A stretch of DNA of 10,657 nt from Nitrososphaera sp. (GTDB lineage: Archaea; Thermoproteota; Nitrososphaeria; Nitrososphaerales; Nitrososphaeraceae), in assembly GCA_025935445.1 (NCBI GenBank), contig JAICVG010000009.1:1-10657 (forward strand), given 5' to 3'. Below the pieces are notes generated by a model, which did no database searches, was not told the DNA's origin, and saw only the letters and a list, made by a program, of their open reading frames with translations. Positions 1 to 4,381 of this stretch are shown in pieces. Each line of letters starts with the position of its first letter. Position 1 is the stretch's first letter. Both the position numbers and the translations under genes were made by a program.

Positions 1-83
1 ATGACCACTGTGCCATGGAGATCATTTCCTGCTACTATGGAACTTTCAGCCAAAGAAATTGAGACATCTTTCTGTGCGCTCAA
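1..83 (-). CDS. Partial gene, N-terminus only; possible beta-sandwich (arrestin/Spo0M-like) protein
   Basis: Only the first 27 codons are visible; the gene continues past the left edge. Reading from a TTG at 81-83 gives LSAQKDVSISLAESSIVAGN followed by DLHGTVV. An in-frame stop lies at 99-101, so TTG is the most likely start; no ATG or GTG is available. The alternation of hydrophobic residues around an 'xxAGNDLHGTVV' turn resembles the first two strands of arrestin/Spo0M-like beta-sandwich proteins, which open with a '..pGe.v.G.V.l' pattern. That is a weak resemblance from memory. TATA-like boxes upstream at 111-117 and 137-143 support a real gene here. The plus-strand reading of the same bases (28 codons to a TAA at 85-87) looks less protein-like. 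Confidence 0.45.
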   Translation of the reverse strand, partial: MSAQKDVSISLAESSIVAGNDLHGTVV

Positions 84-110
84 GTAAATAACAAGATCTC
101 ATGACGGCAG

Positions 111-143
111 ATTTAAACCAATTTGAGGAGCAGGCTTTTTTAT
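111..143 (-). promoter_or_regulatory. TATA-like boxes for the left-edge gene
   Basis: On the minus strand there are two candidate boxes. TATAAAAA at 136-143 would start transcription near base 113, giving a 30-base leader. TTTAAAT at 111-117 would start it near base 88, about 5 bases before the TTG start. A perfect 10-base palindrome, ATTAGCTAAT (152-161), sits just upstream of the first box and could be an operator. The rest of 84-342 shows no other gene on either strand that I would defend. Confidence 0.35.
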
Positions 144-342
144 ACTCAATTATTAGCTAATTAATCCAAGACACTGGATACCATCTTGATATAGATCTAC
201 TATATCCTAAGTCGATTATAAGAGGAATGTATATCGCTTCACATTTTCGCCCAACATTTAGATGTAATATCTTTAAAGAAAGAGAGGCAGTAATTGTGAG
301 TGATGGTGAAAATACAAAGCTTGGGAAATTAGAACGGGTGCG

Positions 343-1113
343 TCAAGCGCCAGGTTTTAGTTTGCTTGCCATTCTGTTTCTTGCATCGATTACCTTGATG
401 TGTGTTTGTAGAAGATCTTTATAGCTGTCCAACAACTTTATCTGCTCGTTGTAGGGTTCTTTACGGATCTTAGTCATCGTCTCTTCAAAGAGGCGGACCA
501 AGGAATTGACATTGTCTCCTAAGGAGTGAATATCTTTTGAATCATCTTTAGTAGCAACATTGATAGTTTGTTGCTTGAGTCGTTTTCCTGTTCCCTTCGC
601 AGAATCTTTTGCCTCTTTGATAGCTGTGACGATCAGTTCTTTCAGCGATCCTCCTGTCTTCCTAGCTTCGTCAGAAACTGATATCTCTTCCTCTTTTGAA
701 GTTTGAGGAGAAGAAGAAGAAGGGACTATTACTGCGCTATCGGAAGTACTGGAAGGCACCGTTGGCGATGATTCTACTCCAGGGGTAGTAATATCTTTGT
801 CATCAACAATTGTGTTGGCGGAAATGATGGTGGCAGCTGTAGTCGTCGTCTTGGCTGTTTTTTTTGTCTCAGATCCTTGCCGAGGAGGTTGCGGTTGCGC
901 TTGTGGTTTTTCCTTTTGTTGCTGACTGTGAGTAGCAGTAGTAACAATAACACTCATTTTTGATCTGGTCTGTTCTAAAGATCCACTTGTTTGTAGCGAT
1001 TTACGTCTTCCTCTATGAGTAGCAACAACAATTAACACTGCAGTCAAAGGAATAGCAGCTAGAGATGATGCTATTATCACTGCCCTTTTGTTTAACATCT
1101 TTTTTCTTGTCAT
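343..1113 (-). CDS. Single-pass membrane protein with Ser/Thr-rich linker and helical C-terminal domain, unknown function
   Basis: The 256-residue protein is not one I recognise. It begins with a basic stretch (MTRKKMLNKR), then one hydrophobic segment at about residues 11-32, then a second basic patch (HRGRRK, 33-38), so it is anchored by one N-terminal membrane helix; basic residues on both sides leave the orientation open. Residues about 38-150 are a low-complexity linker rich in Ser, Thr, Pro and Gln, probably disordered. Residues about 150-256 are charged and predicted helical (KELIVTAIKEAKDSAKGT at the start, then a region around LVRLFEETMTKIRKEP), perhaps a coiled-coil interaction domain. 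The start at 1113 fits a TTAAAT box near 1149-1155 with a leader of about 14 bases. The second ATG at 1098 is an alternative and fits a CTATAT box at about 1130-1135. No catalytic motif is visible. Confidence 0.8.
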   Translation of the reverse strand: MTRKKMLNKRAVIIASSLAAIPLTAVLIVVATHRGRRKSLQTSGSLEQTRSKMSVIVTTATHSQQQKEKPQAQPQPPRQGSETKKTAKTTTTAATIISANTIVDDKDITTPGVESSPTVPSSTSDSAVIVPSSSSPQTSKEEEISVSDEARKTGGSLKELIVTAIKEAKDSAKGTGKRLKQQTINVATKDDSKDIHSLGDNVNSLVRLFEETMTKIRKEPYNEQIKLLDSYKDLLQTHIKVIDARNRMASKLKPGA

Positions 1114-1151
1114 TATTATCTTTGTTCACATATAGATCTCTAACCATTCAT

Positions 1152-1268
1152 TTAAGAATTCAAGGTATAATAATCTGGAATATTTATTACCTGTCTTTCT
1201 AAAAGTATTGGCTTGGTGTAGATGTAGACGATTCTATCTAGTAAATCCATCTTAGAGTCTTTTGGCAT
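1152..1268 (-). CDS. Possible 38-residue protein, unknown function
   Basis: An ATG at 1268 opens a 38-residue frame (MPKDSKMDLLDRIVYIYTKP, then an ILLERQVINIPDYY stretch) ending in TAA at 1152-1154. The frame is open for 22 further codons upstream, with a GTG at 1289 as an alternative start (45 residues). The amphipathic start and lack of rare runs look protein-like. It lies 38 bases upstream of the membrane-protein gene on the same strand, so the two could be co-transcribed. No Shine-Dalgarno sequence is evident and the only TATA-like sequence at the right distance (TATTCA) is poor. It may also be a chance frame. Confidence 0.35.
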   Translation of the reverse strand: MPKDSKMDLLDRIVYIYTKPILLERQVINIPDYYTLNS

Positions 1269-1650
1269 GTGTTGTCGACTAGCTGTCACAGAATGAATAG
1301 GAGGACCAAACGAAAATCCGCAACTGTCGATTAACTAATGGTCACACACGAAGGATTGGGAGGAGAAGGAGCAGAGAGCCGATTCTAGGAAACCTGTGAT
1401 AAAATGGTTGATAGAACCCTATGGCAGCGTAACTCATATAGAGAAAGACACCGGCCGGCACCATCTCTCCTACACCACCATCACATCTTAGACATCCTCT
1501 ATATGCCTTCTGTAAATGAATATCCTCTAGCGCCTATTGCCAAGATAAAAGCACAAATCTCAGGTACTAATGTACGCAGAGAATTACATACACACACATA
1601 TACAACCATGCATACGAATGTATGTCTGCAAGTATGAGATAACTCTAATT
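1269..1650. other. Gene-poor gap with a purine-rich stretch, a small dyad and a weak ORF
   Basis: No convincing gene is seen in these 380 bases. Bases 1353-1378 are nearly all purine on the plus strand. A plus-strand frame from an ATG at 1503 to a TGA at 1635-1637 encodes 44 residues. Its start (MPSVNEYPLAPIAKIK) loosely recalls the N-terminus of archaeal histones, but the match stops after about 25 residues. A dyad CATAC-GAAT-GTATG lies at 1611-1624. CATATAC at about 1597-1603 could be the TATA box for the gene starting at 1651, giving a leader near 25 bases. Confidence 0.4.
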
Positions 1651-1959
1651 ATGAATGCCGATTATTTTGAGATACATAGGCTGACAGAAGATCTTGCCAA
1701 GCTCTACTCTACTGCTTGCGCGACATCTTGGTTCAAGATAGCAGGTAACAAGCGCCCATCTCAGGAAGAATTCCGGCATAAGGTTGTGGAATTCATGAAG
1801 CACTTTGAATACACACTTGCCTCTTTTCCACAGACACAGGCAGCGGATCAATTCCGGGAACAGGCAAGGAAAAGCCTAGAAAAAGAAATTGCAAAGGTGC
1901 TTGCAGGCGAGAATAAGGACGTAGAAAAACGCTACAAGTATTTTGTAGACTACAGCTAG
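1651..1959 (+). CDS. Small helical protein, unknown function (102 residues)
   Basis: Starting at the ATG at 1651 the product is 102 residues (MNADYFEIHRLTEDLAKLYS and onward). I do not recognise the family. It is rich in charged residues and predicted almost wholly helical, with helices around 8-25, 39-57 and 64-85, and has no membrane segment or signal peptide. The frame stays open upstream to an ATG at 1570, but that extension (many His, Thr, Cys and Tyr codons from an ACATACACAC-rich stretch) is not protein-like, so 1651 is preferred. The gene ends convergent with the HD-domain gene; its TAG (1957-1959) overlaps that gene's TAG inside a single CTAG. It is most likely a soluble cytoplasmic protein. 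Confidence 0.7.
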   Translation: MNADYFEIHRLTEDLAKLYSTACATSWFKIAGNKRPSQEEFRHKVVEFMKHFEYTLASFPQTQAADQFREQARKSLEKEIAKVLAGENKDVEKRYKYFVDYS

Positions 1960-2579
1960 ATTTCCTTTTGCAGCTGCCTGATGAACAGCATCATAAATTT
2001 TGTACGCTCTTGAGCAATTTTCTTGGCAGTTCTGGTGTGCATCAAGTCCTTTAATTTCAGCAACTTGGTCTGAAAATGGTCAAGTGTCCATTGCATATCG
2101 TCTAAGCCCCTGTCGGATCTGCAGAATGGGTCGTTAGCGTTGTAAAAGGTCCTGTTCTCTGAACCACCAACGCTAAATGTGCGCGCAATCCCTATTGCGC
2201 CGAGCGCGTCAAGCCTGTCAGCATCCTGAAGTATTCTTCCTTCAAGGCTTGCGGGAACAAGTCCCTTGGAGTAGCTGTGCGCCCGTATGCAATAAGATAT
2301 CTGATTTATCTGGTCTTGGGGATAGCCGTGGATCTGCAGTATGTTTTCTGCCAAGTCAGCGCTTTCATCTGAAGACTTGGACGACGTTGCGCTTCTCTTG
2401 GGGTATACAACAAGGTCATGCAGCAGGACTGCAGGAAGCAATATCTCCATATTGGTGCCTTCCCGTCGGCCTATCAGTTTGGCATTTTTATAGACACGCA
2501 TAATGTGGTGGAAGTCATGCGCAGGGTCCCGGCCCTCTAGCATCGTCTTTACTTTTCTTTTGATCATCTCGTGCATCAT
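1956..2579 (-). CDS. HD-domain metal-dependent phosphohydrolase (YedJ/YpgQ-like)
   Basis: The 207-residue protein has the ordered ligands of an HD-superfamily hydrolase: His25 in AHDFHHIMRV (residues 20-29), the His54-Asp55 pair in AVLLHDLVVY, and Asp121 in QDADRLDALGAIG (118-130). These match the YedJ/YpgQ branch, whose studied members hydrolyse nucleoside triphosphates or related phosphate esters with a divalent metal in the cytoplasm. The substrate here cannot be read from sequence. Length is usual for the family and the catalytic set is complete. The ATG at 2579 is immediately followed by a second ATG; I chose the first because a TATA box at 2601-2608 puts transcription start on that base. 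The gene is convergent with the 102-residue protein gene and shares its stop region. It is separated by 293 bases from the zinc-ribbon pair upstream on the same strand. Confidence 0.88.
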   Translation of the reverse strand: MMHEMIKRKVKTMLEGRDPAHDFHHIMRVYKNAKLIGRREGTNMEILLPAVLLHDLVVYPKRSATSSKSSDESADLAENILQIHGYPQDQINQISYCIRAHSYSKGLVPASLEGRILQDADRLDALGAIGIARTFSVGGSENRTFYNANDPFCRSDRGLDDMQWTLDHFQTKLLKLKDLMHTRTAKKIAQERTKFMMLFIRQLQKEI

Positions 2580-2600
2580 ACTAATCGACTCCCACCTGTT

Positions 2601-2608
2601 TATTAATA
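2601..2608 (-). promoter_or_regulatory. TATA box for the HD phosphohydrolase gene
   Basis: TATTAATA is centred 26 bases before the A of the ATG at 2579, so the transcript is predicted to be leaderless. A GGTGGGAG sequence between box and start resembles a Shine-Dalgarno but would be outside a leaderless message. The remainder of 2609-2872 shows no gene on either strand that I can support. Confidence 0.5.
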
Positions 2609-2872
2609 AAAGTGGCTAGTATGAAGAGGCGTGCTGAATCTTATCCTTTCTGTCAGTAGCTTTTCAATTCAAATGAACCTTTTAACATATATTTAGATAT
2701 GACTACCAGAGCATCAAGTGAAAATTTCCTAAGAGGATAGAGACAAGCTATCGTGCTAGACTTATGAGAAAGCAAGTAACCCAAAGGAAATATTAGCTAT
2801 ATTTCATGCAAAGTATCTGACTTATAGATAAGCAGATTCAAAGATCCTGCCATGAGCTCCTTATACTCTTCC

Positions 2873-3034
2873 TTAGGCGATATTTGGCTCCGTTCTATCT
2901 TGCCAACAATTTAGACAAAAGTTACCCTCCTCTTGAAAGATGAAAGCCTCCTGGTTACATATATCGCAATTTATCCTTTTTTCTCTGGATAATACGCTCA
3001 CCGTTGCATCATCTTCAAGATAGACGTCTAACAT
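2873..3034 (-). CDS. Small treble-clef/zinc-ribbon-like protein (53 residues)
   Basis: An ATG at 3034 starts a 53-residue frame ending in TAA at 2873-2875. It carries two CxxC pairs: Cys23-x2-Cys26 in RINCDICNQE and Cys40-x2-Cys43 in GNFCLNCWQD. The 13-residue spacing suits one structural zinc site. The N-terminal 20 residues are acidic (MLDVYLEDDA). The family is not identified beyond that. The ATG lies inside the end of the upstream zinc-ribbon gene: the seven bases ATGTTAG hold both this start and the previous stop, a 7-base overlap typical of translational coupling. No separate promoter is needed. Two Cys pairs, codon-wise clean reading and the coupling make it a credible gene despite its size. 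Nucleic-acid or protein binding is a guess. Confidence 0.72.
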   Translation of the reverse strand: MLDVYLEDDATVSVLSREKRINCDICNQEAFIFQEEGNFCLNCWQDRTEPNIA

Positions 3035-3234
3035 TGGCTAGCTCCTCTTCTATTGTGTCGTCGTCGTCGTCTGCTCTGGCCTCTTAGTTGTCTATTGCAG
3101 CACGGACACCGAATAGTACCAGATTCAAAATACTTGGCACACTTTGTACAATATTTAAGGCCCAACGCATATGGGCTAGGCGAGGGAAAGCATGGATATG
3201 CTAGTCTATCACACAGGTTTCTACACGGTGGCAT
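3028..3234 (-). CDS. Thaumarchaeal MPPC-type zinc-ribbon protein with Arg-rich tail
   Basis: The 68-residue product starts MPPCRNLCDRL, has a central zinc ribbon YCTKCAKYFESGTIRCPCCN (Cys29, Cys32, Cys43, Cys46) and ends in a tail with five consecutive Arg (55-59) and more Arg after. As I recall, proteins opening MPPC with Cys4 and Cys8 and a 'C..C ... CPCC..RLR' ribbon are a multi-copy family of Nitrososphaerales; their role is unknown, with DNA- or RNA-associated regulation the usual guess. The basic tail supports nucleic-acid contact. The tail codons come from a CGT/CGA-type triplet run (about 3059-3071) and could vary by slippage. A TATA box at 3261-3266 puts the transcript start two or three bases before this ATG, which fixes the start. 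The gene overlaps the next zinc protein by 7 bases. Confidence 0.8.
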   Translation of the reverse strand: MPPCRNLCDRLAYPCFPSPSPYALGLKYCTKCAKYFESGTIRCPCCNRQLRGQSRRRRRHNRRGASQC

Positions 3235-3260
3235 TGCTTTAGAACCTGAGAATTTCTTGC

Positions 3261-3266
3261 TATAAC
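3261..3266 (-). promoter_or_regulatory. TATA box for the zinc-ribbon pair
   Basis: GTTATAGC on the minus strand is centred about 26-28 bases before the ATG at 3234, implying a transcript with virtually no leader that would carry both overlapping zinc-protein genes. Confidence 0.45.
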
Positions 3267-3277
3267 CTAGCTAGCAC

Positions 3278-3316
3278 GAAAGGGGGAGGGAGAGGAAAGA
3301 ACATGTTATGTCATGT
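3278..3316. promoter_or_regulatory. Homopurine tract and inverted repeat between divergent genes
   Basis: Between the zinc-ribbon pair (minus) and the ribbon-helix-helix gene (plus) lie a 24-base run of purines only (3278-3301, with GGGGGAGGG inside) and a perfect inverted repeat ACATG-N6-CATGT (3301-3316). The repeat is 29 bases upstream of the plus-strand TATA box, a plausible operator position. Binding by the neighbouring ribbon-helix-helix protein is inference. Confidence 0.35.
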
Positions 3317-3344
3317 GATTACATATAATATATGAACAAAATTG

Positions 3345-3352
3345 CTATAAAG
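3345..3352 (+). promoter_or_regulatory. TATA box for the ribbon-helix-helix gene
   Basis: CTATAAAG is centred near 3349, predicting transcription from about 3375 and a leader of about 12 bases to the ATG at 3387. A second AT-rich stretch (ACATATAATATATG, 3321-3334) lies further upstream and is less well placed. Confidence 0.5.
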
Positions 3353-3386
3353 TAGCCCAATTATCTTATAGGAACTGTGAACTGAT

Positions 3387-3764
3387 ATGGTCAAGCGAGG
3401 TGGCAAGGAGGTAATTACCGTAGAGATATTTAAGGAGACATACGATACAATGAAGGCTATTGCCACTAAGAAGCATTGGAGCACTAAGGACTACATCAAC
3501 AATGTGCTCTTGGAGGCAATCGAAAGAGACAAGTTCCTCTACTCATATGCTCCCTCGCTGTCAAAAGTGGGTTATGAAGATAACATCCTGTTTATTCGAG
3601 ACGCAAAGCTTGGCAAAACTACAGAGATCTCTCTTCGAGACCGCTCCCTTTACTGTAATGTATGTAATTCCAAGGACTGTGTCCATATTCACTACGCTTT
3701 TGCCCTGCCAGAAATGGCCAAGCTGTATCTGCATAGACTAGTATCTAAAGCTAGAACAAGGTGA
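3387..3764 (+). CDS. Ribbon-helix-helix protein with C-terminal CxxC/CxH zinc-like cluster
   Basis: The 125-residue protein has an N-terminal ribbon-helix-helix pattern: strand KEVITVEIF (7-15), helix 1 at about 16-29, and helix 2 beginning STKDYINNVL (32-41) and running to about 49. This is the MetJ/Arc-type DNA-binding fold, which acts as a dimer. After a middle segment comes a Cys/His cluster, YCNVCNSKDCVHIHYAFALP (89-108): Cys90-x2-Cys93-x4-Cys98-x-His100, similar in spacing to a SWIM zinc finger (CxC...CxH). I recall similar RHH plus Cys/His proteins in Thaumarchaeota, without an assigned function. A role as a metal-dependent or redox-dependent transcription regulator is inferred. It is divergent from the zinc-ribbon pair across 152 bases that contain an inverted repeat, so autoregulation or control of the pair is possible. 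Confidence 0.72.
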   Translation: MVKRGGKEVITVEIFKETYDTMKAIATKKHWSTKDYINNVLLEAIERDKFLYSYAPSLSKVGYEDNILFIRDAKLGKTTEISLRDRSLYCNVCNSKDCVHIHYAFALPEMAKLYLHRLVSKARTR

Positions 3765-4105
3765 TCAAGTCAAAGGCAGACCACCAATTTCAGATGTTTT
3801 GGTTGTCATACTAAAGAAAATTCGAAATCTGATATCTCTATATCAAAATAATCTAGGCAGATGATCTTTTGCTGCAAGACTCCTTACGTATTATAGCTGC
3901 CAAGCTGCTGGATGAGGAGAAATGGGTACAGCAGCACTTTCATACTAAAAGGAGATCCTATATATTGCATGCTATGAGGTTTTACAACAAAGTCTGCATT
4001 TTTTGGTATTTAGATGCGTAGGTTATTTCAGCGACTATGTGTGTATCTTGCATTTTAGGCTAAAGATATTATTATATTATCACTACCAAACAAACCCATC
4101 CCCTC
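3765..4105. other. Gene-poor gap with weak short frames
   Basis: No established gene is recognised. The gap is A+T-rich. It holds a 50-residue plus-strand frame (3869-4021, listed separately) and a 23-residue minus-strand frame from an ATG at 4053 (MQDTHIVAEITYASKYQK...) that I would not defend. I saw no repeats, hairpins with T-runs or traces of a transposase. Confidence 0.4.
3869..4021 (+). CDS. Doubtful 50-residue ORF
   Basis: A TTG at 3869 opens 50 codons ending in TAG at 4019-4021. The first half (LLQDSLRIIAAKLLDEEKWV) reads like an amphipathic helix; the second half is less protein-like (HAMRFYNKVCIFWYLDA). CTATATCA at 3838-3845 is centred about 26 bases before base 3867-3868, which would make a leaderless transcript from this TTG. 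The family is not recognised. It could be a small gene, the remnant of a larger one, or chance. Confidence 0.22.
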   Translation: MLQDSLRIIAAKLLDEEKWVQQHFHTKRRSYILHAMRFYNKVCIFWYLDA

Positions 4106-4125
4106 TTTTAAATCGTTAATATATC
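4106..4125 (+). promoter_or_regulatory. TATA-like boxes upstream of the stand-alone Cys-domain gene
   Basis: TTTTAAAT (4106-4113) and TTAATATATC (4116-4125) predict transcription from about 4136 or 4147, giving leaders of about 31 or 20 bases before the TTG at 4167. The second is the better placed. Confidence 0.35.
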
Positions 4126-4166
4126 AGAGCTTAGTTCTTTCAATGGTTGTTGGCTGAATTCATATA

Positions 4167-4343
4167 TTGAAGAGCAAAGGACAACAAACATGTGCCCTAT
4201 GCGGTCGGGTCATCAAAGCAAGCGCTATCAAGCAAAAAGTGGGTGGAACTTATTATATAGTTGATAAAGATGAGTGTGCTATAATATTGAAGAGACTCCA
4301 TAGTGTATATGGCAATGATTTTTGCATAATGCTCAAAGAATAA
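4167..4343 (+). CDS. Stand-alone TRASH-like Cys-domain miniprotein (58 residues)
   Basis: From a TTG at 4167 the frame gives 58 residues ending in TAA at 4341-4343. The core is TCALCGRVIKASAIKQ (8-23), then GGTYYIVDKDECAIIL (26-41), then KRLHSVYGNDFC (42-53), with Cys9, Cys12 and Cys37 as likely metal ligands and Cys53 extra. It is a clear relative of residues 279-316 of the large ATPase-cyclase protein encoded head-on 38 bases away: both share CALC, D-x2-EC, an RL pair and YG at matching positions. TRASH/YHS-like domains bind metal and often sense it. A TGA lies four codons before the TTG in the same frame, after an ATG at 4143, so this could be the broken tail of a longer gene instead. No longer gene can be traced upstream, which favours a true miniprotein. 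Confidence 0.55.
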   Translation: MKSKGQQTCALCGRVIKASAIKQKVGGTYYIVDKDECAIILKRLHSVYGNDFCIMLKE

Positions 4344-4381
4344 CATCATCACAAAATAATTCATTTATCTATTCTAATTTA

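Noticed and set aside
1..87. Plus-strand 28-codon frame from the left edge to a TAA
   Set aside because: Composition (Cys, Trp, Ser, Thr scattered) is less protein-like than the minus-strand reading, which also has TATA boxes upstream.
227..424. Plus-strand 65-residue frame with a hydrophobic C-terminus
   Set aside because: Its last third is antisense to the end of the membrane-protein gene, there is no spaced ribosome-binding site, and the sequence is not protein-like throughout. A CTATATCC box about 26 bases before the ATG is noted but could be chance.
1404..1637. Plus-strand 77-residue frame
   Set aside because: Rich in His, Arg and Thr from repeat-like DNA, with no domain. Only the inner part from 1503 deserves a look.
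2177..2503. Plus-strand frame of 108 residues inside the HD gene
   Set aside because: Antisense shadow of a gene with complete catalytic motifs; composition rich in Cys, Trp and Gln is typical of a shadow.
2759..2834. Imperfect direct repeat GACTTAT...AAGCA, 60 bases apart
   Set aside because: Only 12 of 16 positions match and the region is A+T-rich, so chance explains it.
3982..4053. Minus-strand 23-codon frame
   Set aside because: Too short, with only an approximate TATA spacing and no recognisable feature.
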